64,000 nt of DNA from Cinnamomum chago (lineage: Eukaryota; Streptophyta; Magnoliopsida; Laurales; Lauraceae), in contig CP142457.1 of assembly GCA_038049695.1 (NCBI GenBank), forward strand, positions 56,230,501-56,294,500, given 5' to 3'. Below the pieces are notes generated by a model. The model saw nothing but the letters and a program-made list of their open reading frames with translations. It ran no database searches and had not been told where the DNA came from. Within the stretch, counting starts at the first letter, position 1. Every line of letters starts with the position of its first letter. Below, piece after piece: positions 36,701 to 49,041 of this stretch. Made by a program: the position numbers and the translations under genes.

Positions 36701-36772
36701 AAGCAGAAGATGAAATCAATATGAAGAATTGATACGGTACGTGCCTGCGTACCTCAATTTAGGTTGAGTATG
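33710..36772 (+). repeat. Satellite monomer copy 12
   Basis: Full copy, 3,063 bases, (TA)9. It has the same central haplotype as copy 11 (CACGTG, T6A7, ACATCGTG, GCTTCTTT). Private changes near 35725-35740 (AACGGTTAAACGAATAC) destroy the 10-bp palindrome CGTTTAAACG present in the other copies. Hairpin 35512-35546; SINE A box 36116-36127. Confidence 0.97.
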
Positions 36773-39700
36773 GGCCAACCTCATCGATCCAGTCCGGACT
36801 TGACCACTTTCCATCTATAGGATAGGCATATCTCATTCAGCGAAAAGGCTTCTCATGGTCTGATTCAGCCCGAGCCTAACCTGTGTCTAGCCTGCATTGG
36901 ACTACATTGGGCTCCGACTTAGGCTCGTGGTCTTACCTGTGGAGGGGGGCGGGGGGGTGCGCTTTATCATCTATATTGGAGTTTGAGGGCCGTTTAGGCG
37001 GCCTTTCACAAACTCTAAGGGGAGTTTTTCATTAAAATCATCTAGAAACAAAAGGCAAACTTTTTGAAGACTTTGTATTGATGTTGTTATTAAAAAAACA
37101 AAATTGGACTGCTATTTATCGATTATCTTTGCAGCCAACATATGTATATCTATATATATAGTAAGGCTTTTCTAAGATGTAGCTTATGTTATCCTAAGCT
37201 GAATTAACGGTAACGGTCTCACAAATCAAAGTCGACAATCTCTGTTTTTGGCACGATGGAACTCGAAAATCCAGTTTGGATTTATCGTGATTTTGGAGAC
37301 GATGACTTGAGACAGTTTACGATGGAGATGATTTCACAAACGATATCAGCCTAGGATAAGATAAGCTGCAGCTTAGGAGAGCCCCTCTCCTACTTATATA
37401 TATATATATATTTGATTGTTCATTTAGGTTTGATTGTTTGACCTTTTCTTTAATATTATATTTATTATTTTAGCCCATGCGTTGCCTCGAGTCTTTACTG
37501 GTCTAAAAGCGAGAATGAGACCCATGAAGATTGAGTATGACTCATGTCAGAAGTAAGTGTTTAAGTGTCTAATGGCTGTGCACATCCTAAACTTGATTTG
37601 CATGGAGATGTTCACGAAATTTCCAAACTAAACATATCTTTGGTTCTATGAAATACTTGATTCTTAAACGGGTTTATGCAGGGGGAAAAATCATTACCAT
37701 TAGAAACCGGAGAACCTAATATCTGCGTTTGAGAACATACTTGAAACCGACAAAATCTTGATTGCAACGAAAGAATTTCAAAAAATGACTACATTTATAA
37801 TATGGGTTGGATTGGTTAGGTACTTCAATGCAAGACCACTACATTGAGAATCAGGAGAGATTTGGATTTACTTACTTACCTTCCAAAATAGAAAAATAAT
37901 AAAATAAGATATTTTTCTTGGTAGAGAGGATTTCTATTTCATAATATATATAGTTTATATCCTACAGCAGTGATATTAGGTCCTCTCCCTAATATGATAT
38001 GAGATCTAAAGTATTCTGAGTGGGCCCCATAGATATTCTCTGTGCGCGATCGTATGGCTTATAAGCCACGTGGATGGAAAAAAATGTCCAATGGGGCAAC
38101 ATGTTATTCAATCTCTCACCCAATAGTAAATGTATATGGCGTCCAAGATGGTCTATACTTGGATTTTTTTGGATTCGAGTCCTTTGGGTAATTAAGGAGG
38201 GGTCCAAAGTATTGTGGACAACCTCCGTTATTAAATATACATATATATAGGTTTATTCTTTTATTTTATTTTTGTTCATGTTGTTTTATACATTACTTTT
38301 CCCTATTAAAAGAAAAGATTTTCTTTATTTATTTCTCTATTTTTTTTTTCATAAGCGCGAACTTTTGGGACGACCCAAGCAATTTTTAAAAAAAATTGAT
38401 TCTTTTATTAATTTTCTTTATCTAATAATGAAGATTTAAGAAAATATTAAATATAAGTATGTCTCTAGTTCAATGTTAGAGGAAATGGAAAGGCTTGCTT
38501 GGAATGTAGTTGGATATGGGCACTCACGCAGCTTTCCCGCTACATGCATCAGCGGTAAGTTAGCATTTGCCAGATTTCCTCCTCTCGCAGAGGAGGAAAT
38601 CTGGAAGTTGAAGCTTTACCGCCGATAAGTACAGCGGTAAAGTGTAATTTTCAGGATTTCCTCCCCTCTAAGCGGAGGAAAACCTGTAAACGAATTCTTA
38701 TCATATTTTGCCTTTTTAAAATCTTAGTTGGGTCGTTGGTCCGGGGTTTGGCCCAAACAATGTGGGATGGGCATGTTTAATTAACGTTTAAACGCAATAC
38801 TATCAAATCACATAGTGAATCACTCTTTTGGTCAATTTACTTTACCGGTGAAGTAATGTGATTGGTTAAATACAAAGAGAGAGCAAGAGTGAATGTTTGA
38901 AAAAATCAGAAGGCGAAAGTGTAGCTCTTTGACTATTTATTTTAAGAAGAGTTTTTTTTGTAAGGGTGATCGTAGACAAGGCCGGCCCGCATTGGTTCGG
39001 CGATGTGGTTTAGGTTATAATAGATGGGCCGTGCTTAGAGTTTTTTTATTTGGACTCGGTCGTTGAGATTTGGAATCTTTGCCCGGCCCAAATATACATA
39101 TATAATTGTAAACGAGGGACTAGTAATGCGGAGACTCAAACCCATGACCTCTCATATAGGGTGATATGACAAGGCTAGTTGAGCTACAACCTAGGACGTC
39201 AAATGAATTTTTTTTTTCTTTTTTCGTTATTATATAAGTTAAACTCAGGATATGCTAGTGCTTCATCATTTACAGGCGGGCCGGTCTTGGGCAAGCAATT
39301 TCTGGCCCGACCTGGGCCTGAGCCAGGGTCAAGTTTCTAATTTAGAAGTCGGGCCGGGCATGGATGTTCCTCGGCCCAGCCCACCCCGTCCCATGTACAA
39401 CCCAAGTTGTTGTTGTTGCTTTTTTTTTTTTTTTTGTCATTTAGTGGCTTGAGAGTGTCTCTTTCTAACTTTTTCGTTTTTTTTTTTTGAAGGAAGATGT
39501 ATTTTTGGAATTTAGTATCGTTTGATGTGATCCGCTTCTTTTTATTGTCTCTTGAATTAACCCTTTACTCTACGTCACTGGTAAAGTAAGTTACCAAATA
39601 GGAAATAGTTAGTGAGAGAGAAGTGAATACATAGGGTGGGGTCCACACTTGATTAAATCCTACTGCAAAAGATCAATATCATTTCGGCTTTTGGGTTCGA

Positions 39701-39836
39701 ATCCTTAGACATGAAAAGTGATTTTCATTATCGAATAGGTAGGGGGAATGGGCTCTCTAAAACCAAGCAGAAGATGAAATCAATATGAAGAATTGATACG
39801 GTACGTGCCTGCGTACCTCAATTTAGGTTGAGTATG
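36773..39836 (+). repeat. Satellite monomer copy 13
   Basis: Full copy, 3,064 bases, (TA)8. It has a private ACGATATCAG near 37344, the CACGTG allele near 38070, GTAATGTG near 38855, and a short second TA tract that removes the plus-strand ORF. Hairpin 38580-38614; SINE A box 39175-39186. Confidence 0.97.
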
Positions 39837-42800
39837 GGCCAACCTCATCGATCCAGTCCGGACTTGACCACTTTCCATCTATAGGATAGGCATATCTCAT
39901 TCAGCGAAAAGGCTTCTCATGGTCTGATTCAGCCCGAGCCTAACCTGTGTCTAGCCTGCATTGGACTACATTGGGCTCCGACTTAGGCTCGTGGTCTTAC
40001 CTGTGGAGGGGGGCGGGGGGGGGTGCGCTTTATCATCTATATTGGAGTTTGAGGGCCGTTTAGGCGGCCTTTCACAAACTCTAAGGGGAGTTTTTCATTA
40101 AAATCATCTAGAAACAAAAGGCAAACTTTTTGAAGACTTTGTATTGATGTTGTTATTAAAAAAACAAAATTGGACTGCTATTTATCGATTATCTTTGCAG
40201 CCAACATATGTATATCTATATATATAGTAAGGCTTTTCTAAGATGTAGCTTATGTTATCCTAAGCTGAATTAACGGTAACGGTCTCACAAATCAAAGTCG
40301 ACAATCTCTGTTCTTGGCACGATGGAACTCGAAAATCCAGTTTGGATTTATCGTGATTTTGGAGACGATGACTTGAGACAGTTTACGATGGAGATGATTT
40401 CACAAACGATTTCAGCCTAGGATAAGATAAGCTGCAGCTTAGGAGAGCCCCTCTCCTACTTATATATATATATATATTTGATTGTTCATTTAGGTTTGAT
40501 TGTTTGACCTTTTCTTTAATATTATATTTATTATTTTAGCCCATGCGTTGCCTCGAGTCTTTACTGGTCTAAAAGCGAGAATGAGACCCATGAAGATTGA
40601 GTATGACTCATGTCAGAAGTAAGTGTTTAAGTGTCTAATGGCTGTGCACATCCTAAACTTGATTTGCATGGAGATGTTCACGAAATTTCCAAACTAAACA
40701 TATCTTTGGTTCTATGAAATACTTGATTCTTAAACGGGTTTATGCAGGGGGAAAAATCATTACCATTAGAAACCGGAGAACCTAATATCTGCGTTTGAGA
40801 ACATACTTGAAACCGACAAAATCTTGATTGCAACGAAAGAATTTCAAAAAATGACTACATTTATAATATGGGTTGGATTGGTTAGGTACTTCAATGCAAG
40901 ACCACTACATTGAGAATCAGGAGAGATTTGGATTTACTTACTTACCTTCCAAAATAGAAAAATAATAAAATAAGATATTTTTCTTGGTAGAGAGGATTTC
41001 TATTTCATAATATATATAGTTTATATCCTACAGCAGTGATATTAGGTCCTCTCCCTAATATGATATGAGATCTAAAGTATTCTGAGTGGGCCCCATAGAT
41101 ATTCTCTGTGCGCGATCGTATGGCTTATAAGCCATGTGGATGGAAAAAAATGTCCAATGGGGCAACATGTTATTCAATCTCTCACCCAATAGTAAATGTA
41201 TATGGCGTCCAAGATGGTCTATACTTGGATTTTTTTGGATTCGAGTCCTTTGGGTAATTAAGGAGGGGTCCAAAGTATTGTGGACAACCTCCGTTATTAA
41301 ATAAACATATATATATATAGGTTTATTCTTTTATTTTATTTTTGTTCATGTTGTTTTATACATTACTTTTCCCTATTAAAAGAAAAGATTTTCTTTATTT
41401 ATTTCTCTATTTTTTTTTTCATAAGCGCGAACTTTTGGGACGACCCAAGCAATTTTTAAAAAAAATTGATTCTTTTATTAATTTTCTTTATCTAATAATG
41501 AAGATTTAAGAAAATATTAAATATAAGTATGTCTCTAGTTCAATGTTAGAGGAAATGGAAAGGCTTGCTTGGAATGTAGTTGGATATGGGCACTCACGCA
41601 GCTTTCCCGCTACATGCATCAGCGGTAAGTTAGCATTTGCCAGATTTCATCCTCTCGCAGAGGAGGAAATCTGGAAGTTGAAGCTTTACCGCCGATAAGT
41701 ACAGCGGTAAAGTGTAATTTTCAGGATTTCCTCCCCTCTAAGCGGAGGAAAACCTGTAAACGAATTCTTATCATATTTTGCCTTTTTAAAATCTTAGTTG
41801 GGTCGTTGGTCCGGGGTTTGGCCCAAACAATGTGGGATGGGCATGTTTAATTAACGTTTAAACGCAATACTATCAAATCACATAGTGAATCACTCTTTTG
41901 GTCAATTTACTTTACCGGTGAAGTAAAGTGATTGGTTAAATACAAAGAGAGAGCAAGAGTGAATGTTTGAAAAAATCAGAAGGCGAAAGTGTAGCTCTTT
42001 GACTATTTATTTTAAGAAGAGTTTTTTTTGTAAGGGTGATCGTAGACAAGGCCGGCCCGCATTGGTTCGGCGATGTGGTTTAGGTTATAATAGATGGGCC
42101 GTGCTTAGAGTTTTTTTATTTGGACTCGGTCGTTGAGATTTGGAATCTTTGCCCGGCCCAAATATACATATATAATTGTAAACGAGGGACTAGTAATGCG
42201 GAGACTCAAACCCATGACCTCTCATATAGGGTGATATGACAAGGCTAGTTGAGCTACAACCTAGGACGTCAAATGAATTTTTTTTTCTTTTTTCGTTATT
42301 ATATAAGTTAAACTCAGGATATGCTAGTGCTTCATCATTTACAGGCGGGCCGGTCTTGGGCAAGCAATTTCTGGCCCGACCTGGGCCTGAGCCAGGGTCA
42401 AGTTTCTAATTTAGAAGTCGGGCCGGGCATGGATGTTCCTCGGCCCAGCCCACCCCGTCCCATGTACAACCCAAGTTGTTGTTGTTGCTTCTTTTTTTTT
42501 TGTCATTTAGTGGCTTGAGAGTGTCTCTTTCTAACTTTTTCGTTTTTTTTTTTGAAGGAAGATGTATTTTTGGAATTTAGTATCGTTTGATGTGATCCGC
42601 TTCTTTTTATTGTCTCTTGAATTAACCCTTTACTCTACGTCACTGGTAAAGTAAGTTACCAAATAGGAAATAGTTAGTGAGAGAGAAGTGAATACATAGG
42701 GTGGGGTCCACACTTGATTAAATCCTACTGCAAAAGATCAATATCATTTCGGCTTTTGGGTTCGAATCCTTAGACATGAAAAGTGATTTTCATTATCGAA

Positions 42801-42901
42801 TAGGTAGGGGGAATGGGCTCTCTAAAACCAAGCAGAAGATGAAATCAATATGAAGAATTGATACGGTACGTGCCTGCGTACCTCAATTTAGGTTGAGTAT
42901 G
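39837..42901 (+). repeat. Satellite monomer copy 14
   Basis: Full copy, 3,065 bases, (TA)8, G-tract of 9. It has a private AAATAAACAT near 41304. A private C-to-A change at 41649 mismatches the otherwise perfect 35-bp hairpin (41640-41674). It has the CATGTG allele and the GCTTCTTT interruption near 42490. SINE A box 42245-42256. Confidence 0.97.
41640..41674. repeat. Copy 14 variant of the 35-bp hairpin (one broken pair)
   Basis: The left arm reads CCAGATTTCATCCTCT. The A at 41649 now faces the G that pairs with C in all other copies, giving one mismatch in a 16-pair stem. This is the only change I saw in this hairpin in the window. Confidence 0.8.
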
Positions 42902-45900
42902 GGCCAACCTCATCGATCCAGTCCGGACTTGACCACTTTCCATCTATAGGATAGGCATATCTCATTCAGCGAAAAGGCTTCTCATGGTCTGATTCAGCCC
43001 GAGCCTAACCTGTGTCTAGCCTGCATTGGACTACATTGGGCTTCGACTTAGGCTCGTGGTCTTACCTGTGGAGGGGGGCGGGGGGGGTGCGCTTTATCAT
43101 CTATATTGGAGTTTGAGGGCCGTTTAGGCGGCCTTTCACAAACTCTAAGGGGAGTTTTTCATTAAAATCATCTAGAAACAAAAGGCAAACTTTTTGAAGA
43201 CTTTGTATTGATGTTGTTATTAAAAAAACAAAATTGGACTGCTATTTATCGATTATCTTTGCAGCCAACATATGTATATCTATATATATAGTAAGGCTTT
43301 TCTAAGATGTAGCTTATGTTATCCTAAGCTGAATTAACGGTAACGGTCTCACAAATCAAAGTCGACAATCTCTGTTTTTGGCACGATGGAACTCGAAAAT
43401 CCAGTTTGGATTTATCGTGATTTTGGAGACGATGACTTGAGACAGTTTACGATGGAGATGATTTCACAAACGATTTCAGCCTAGGATAAGATAAGCTGCA
43501 GCTTAGGAGAGCCCCTCTCCTACTTATATATATATATATATATATATATATTTGATTGTTCATTTAGGTTTGATTGTTTGACCTTTTCTTTAATATTATA
43601 TTTATTATTTTAGCCCATGCGTTGCCTCGAGTCTTTACTGGTCTAAAAGCGAGAATGAGACCCATGAAGATTGAGTATGACTCATGTCAGAAGTAAGTGT
43701 TTAAGTGTCTAATGGCTGTGCACATCCTAAACTTGATTTGCATGGAGATGTTCACGAAATTTCCAAACTAAACATATCTTTGGTTCTATGAAATACTTGA
43801 TTCTTAAACGGGTTTATGCAGGGGGAAAAATCATTACCATTAGAAACCGGAGAACCTAATATCTGCGTTTGAGAACATACTTGAAACCGACAAAATCTTG
43901 ATTGCAACGAAAGAATTTCAAAAAATGACTACATTTATAATATGGGTTGGATTGGTTAGGTACTTCAATGCAAGACCACTACATTGAGAATCAGGAGAGA
44001 TTTGGATTTACTTACTTACCTTCCAAAATAGAAAAATAATAAAATAAGATATTTTTCTTGGTAGAGAGGATTTCTATTTCATAATATATATAGTTTATAT
44101 CCTACAGCAGTGATATTAGGTCCTCTCCCTAATATGATATGAGATCTAAAGTATTCTGAGTGGGCCCCATAGATATTCTCTGTGCGCGATCGTATGGCTT
44201 ATAAGCCACGTGGATGGAAAAAAATGTCCAATGGGGCAACATGTTATTCAATCTCTCACCCAATAGTAAATGTATATGGCGTCCAAGATGGTCTATACTT
44301 GGATTTTTTTGGATTCGAGTCCTTTGGGTAATTAAGGAGGGGTCCAAAGTATTGTGGACAACCTCCGTTATTAAATATACATATATATATAGGTTTATTC
44401 TTTTATTTTATTTTTGTTCATGTTGTTTTATACATTACTTTTCCCTATTAAAAGAAAAGATTTTCTTTATTTATTTCTCTATTTTTTTTTTCATAAGCGC
44501 GAACTTTTGGGACGACCCAAGCAATTTTTAAAAAAAATTGATTCTTTTATTAATTTTCTTTATCTAATAATGAAGATTTAAGAAAATATTAAATATAAGT
44601 ATGTCTCTAGTTCAATGTTAGAGGAAATGGAAAGGCTTGCTTGGAATGTAGTTGGATATGGGCACTCACGCAGCTTTCCCGCTACATGCATCAGCGGTAA
44701 GTTAGCATTTGCCAGATTTCCTCCTCTCGCAGAGGAGGAAATCTGGAAGTTGAAGCTTTACCGCCGATAAGTACAGCGGTAAAGTGTAATTTTCAGGATT
44801 TCCTCCCCTCTAAGCGGAGGAAAACCTGTAAACGAATTCTTATCATATTTTGCCTTTTTAAAATCTTAGTTGGGTCGTTGGTCCGGGGTTTGGCCCAAAC
44901 AATGTGGGATGGGCATGTTTAATTAACGTTTAAACGCAATACTATGAAATCACATAGTGAATCACTCTTTTGGTCAATTTACTTTACCGGTGAAGTAATG
45001 TGATTGGTTAAATACAAAGAGAGAGCAAGAGTGAATGTTTGAAAAAATCAGAAGGCGAAAGTGTAGCTCTTTGACTATTTATTTTAAGAAGAGTTTTTTT
45101 TGTAAGGGTGATCGTAGACAAGGCCGGCCCGCATTGGTTCGGCGATGTGGTTTAGGTTATAATAGATGGGCCGTGCTTAGAGTTTTTTTATTTGGACTCG
45201 GTCGTTGAGATTTGGAATCTTTGCCCGGCCCAAATATACATATATAATTGTAAACGAGGGACTAGTAATGCGGAGACTCAAACCCATGACCTCTCATATA
45301 GGGTGATATGACAAGGCTAGTTGAGCTACAACCTAGGACGTCAAATGAATTTTTTTTTCTTTTTTCGTTATTATATAAGTTAAACTCAGGATATGCTAGT
45401 GCTTCATCATTTACAGGCGGGCCGGTCTTGGGCAAGCAATTTCTGGCCCGACCTGGGCCTGAGCCAGGGTCAAGTTTCTAATTTAGAAGTCGGGCCGGGC
45501 ATGGATGTTCCTCGGCCCAGCCCACCCCGTCCCATGTACAACCCAAGTTGTTGTTGTTGCTTTTTTTTTTTTTTGTCATTTAGTGGCTTGAGAGTGTCTC
45601 TTTCTAACTTTTTCGTTTTTTTTTTTTGAAGGAAGATGTATTTTTGGAATTTAGTATCGTTTGATGTGATCCGCTTCTTTTTATTGTCTCTTGAATTAAC
45701 CCTTTACTCTACGTCACTGGTAAAGTAAGTTACCAAATAGGAAATAGTTAGTGAGAGAGAAGTGAATACATAGGGTGGGGTCCACACTTGATTAAATCCT
45801 ACTGCAAAAGATCAATATCATTTCGGCTTTTGGGTTCGAATCCTTAGACATGAAAAGTGATTTTCATTATCGAATAGGTAGGGGGAATGGGCTCTCTAAA

Positions 45901-45975
45901 ACCAAGCAGAAGATGAAATCAATATGAAGAATTGATACGGTACGTGCCTGCGTACCTCAATTTAGGTTGAGTATG
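42902..45975 (+). repeat. Satellite monomer copy 15
   Basis: Longest copy, 3,074 bases, mainly because its main TA tract is the longest, (TA)13 at about 43525-43550. It has a private GGGCTTCGAC near 43043. ACTATGAAATC near 44946 is shared only with copy 16. Hairpin 44712-44746; SINE A box 45317-45328. Confidence 0.97.
43525..43550. repeat. Longest main TA tract in the array, (TA)13, copy 15
   Basis: Thirteen TA dinucleotides, against 6 to 12 in the other copies. With the upstream hairpin it is the strongest candidate cruciform or fragile site in the window. Confidence 0.85.
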
Positions 45976-48900
45976 GGCCAACCTCATCGATCCAGTCCGG
46001 ACTTGACCACTTTCCATCTATAGGATAGGCATATCTCATTCAGCGAAAAGGCTTCTCATGGTCTGATTCAGCCCGAGCCTAACCTGTGTCTAGCCTGCAT
46101 TGGACTACATTGGGCTCCGACTTAGGCTCGTGGTCTTACCTGTGGAGGGGGGCGGGGGGGTGCGCTTTATCATCTATATTGGAGTTTGAGGGCCGTTTAG
46201 GCGGCCTTTCACAAACTCTAAGGGGAGTTTTTCATTAAAATCATCTAGAAACAAAAGGCAAACTTTTTGAAGACTTTGTATTGATGTTGTTATTAAAAAA
46301 ACAAAATTGGACTGCTATTTATCGATTATCTTTGCAGCCAACATATGTATATCTATATATATAGTAAGGCTTTTCTAAGATGTAGCTTATGTTATCCTAA
46401 GCTGAATTAACGGTAACGGTCTCACAAATCAAAGTCGACAATCTCTGTTCTTGGCACGATGGAACTCGAAAATCCAGTTTGGATTTATCGTGATTTTGGA
46501 GACGATGACTTGAGACAGTTTACGATGGAGATGATTTCACAAACGATTTCAGCCTAGGATAAGATAAGCTGCAGCTTAGGAGAGCCCCTCTCCTACTTAT
46601 ATATATATATATATATATTTGATTGTTCATTTAGGTTTGATTGTTTGACCTTTTCTTTAATATTATATTTATTATTTTAGCCCATGCGTTGCCTCGAGTC
46701 TTTACTGGTCTAAAAGCGAGAATGAGACCCATGAAGATTGAGTATGACTCATGTCAGAAGTAAGTGTTTAAGTGTCTAATGGCTGTGCACATCCTAAACT
46801 TGATTTGCATGGAGATGTTCACGAAATTTCCAAACTAAACATATCTTTGGTTCTATGAAATACTTGATTCTTAAACGGGTTTATGCAGGGGGAAAAATCA
46901 TTACCATTAGAAACCGGAGAACCTAATATCTGCGTTTGAGAACATACTTGAAACCGACAAAATCTTGATTGCAACGAAAGAATTTCAAAAAATGACTACA
47001 TTTATAATATGGGTTGGATTGGTTAGGTACTTCAATGCAAGACCACTACATTGAGAATCAGGAGAGATTTGGATTTACTTACTTACCTTCCAAAATAGAA
47101 AAATAATAAAATAAGATATTTTTCTTGGTAGAGAGGATTTCTATTTCATAATATATATAGTTTATATCCTACAGCAGTGATATTAGGTCCTCTCCCTAAT
47201 ATGATATGAGATCTAAAGTATTCTGAGTGGGCCCCATAGATATTCTCTGTGCGCGATCGTATGGCTTATAAGCCACGTGGATGGAAAAAAATGTCCAATG
47301 GGGCAACATGTTATTCAATCTCTCACCCAATAGTAAATGTATATGGCGTCCAAGATGGTCTATACTTGGATTTTTTTGGATTCGAGTCCTTTGGGTAATT
47401 AAGGAGGGGTCCAAAGTATTGTGGACAACCTCCGTTATTAAATATACATATATATATAGGTTTATTCTTTTATTTTATTTTTGTTCATGTTGTTTTATAC
47501 ATTACTTTTCCCTATTAAAAGAAAAGATTTTCTTTATTTATTTCTCTATTTTTTTTTTCATAAGCGCGAACTTTTGGGACGACCCAAGCAATTTTTAAAA
47601 AAAATTGATTCTTTTATTAATTTTCTTTATCTAATAATGAAGATTTAAGAAAATATTAAATATAAGTATGTCTCTAGTTCAATGTTAGAGGAAATGGAAA
47701 GGCTTGCTTGGAATGTAGTTGGATATGGGCACTCACGCAGCTTTCCCGCTACATGCATCAGCGGTAAGTTAGCATTTGCCAGATTTCCTCCTCTCGCAGA
47801 GGAGGAAATCTGGAAGTTGAAGCTTTACCGCCGATAAGTACAGCGGTAAAGTGTAATTTTCAGGATTTCCTCCCCTCTAAGCGGAGGAAAACCTGTAAAC
47901 GAATTCTTATCATATTTTGCCTTTTTAAAATCTTAGTTGGGTCGTTGGTCCGGGGTTTGGCCCAAACAATGTGGGATGGGCATGTTTAATTAACGTTTAA
48001 ACGCAATACTATGAAATCACATAGTGAATCACTCTTTTGGTCAATTTACTTTACCGGTGAAGTAATGTGATTGGTTAAATACAAAGAGAGAGCAAGAGTG
48101 AATGTTTGAAAAAATCAGAAGGCGAAAGTGTAGCTCTTTGACTATTTATTTTAAGAAGAGTTTTTTTTGTAAGGGTGATCGTAGACAAGGCCGGCCCGCA
48201 TTGGTTCGGCGATGTGGTTTAGGTTATAATAGATGGGCCGTGCTTAGAGTTTTTTTATTTGGACTCGGTCGTTGAGATTTGGAATCTTTGCCCGGCCCAA
48301 ATATACATATATAATTGTAAACGAGGGACTAGTAATGCGGAGACTCAAACCCATGACCTCTCATATAGGGTGATATGACAAGGCTAGTTGAGCTACAACC
48401 TAGGACGTCAAATGAATTTTTTTTTCTTTTTTCGTTATTATATAAGTTAAACTCAGGATATGCTAGTGCTTCATCATTTACAGGCGGGCCGGTCTTGGGC
48501 AAGCAATTTCTGGCCCGACCTGGGCCTGAGCCAGGGTCAAGTTTCTAATTTAGAAGTCGGGCCGGGCATGGATGTTCCTCGGCCCAGCCCACCCCGTCCC
48601 ATGTACAACCCAAGTTGTTGTTGTTGCTTTTTTTTTTTTTGTCATTTAGTGGCTTGAGAGTGTCTCTTTCTAACTTTTTCGTTTTTTTTTTTTGAAGGAA
48701 GATGTATTTTTGGAATTTAGTATCGTTTGATGTGATCCGCTTCTTTTTATTGTCTCTTGAATTAACCCTTTACTCTACGTCACTGGTAAAGTAAGTTACC
48801 AAATAGGAAATAGTTAGTGAGAGAGAAGTGAATACATAGGGTGGGGTCCACACTTGATTAAATCCTACTGCAAAAGATCAATATCATTTCGGCTTTTGGG

Positions 48901-49041
48901 TTCGAATCCTTAGACATGAAAAGTGATTTTCATTATCGAATAGGTAGGGGGAATGGGCTCTCTAAATCCAAGCAGAAGATGAAATCAATATGAAGAATTG
49001 ATACGGTACGTGCCTGCGTACCTCAATTTAGGTTGAGTATG
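45976..49041 (+). repeat. Satellite monomer copy 16
   Basis: Full copy, 3,066 bases, (TA)10. It has ACTATGAAATC near 48013, shared with copy 15, and a private TCTAAATCC near 48967. CACGTG allele near 47278. Hairpin 47779-47813; SINE A box 48384-48395. Confidence 0.97.
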
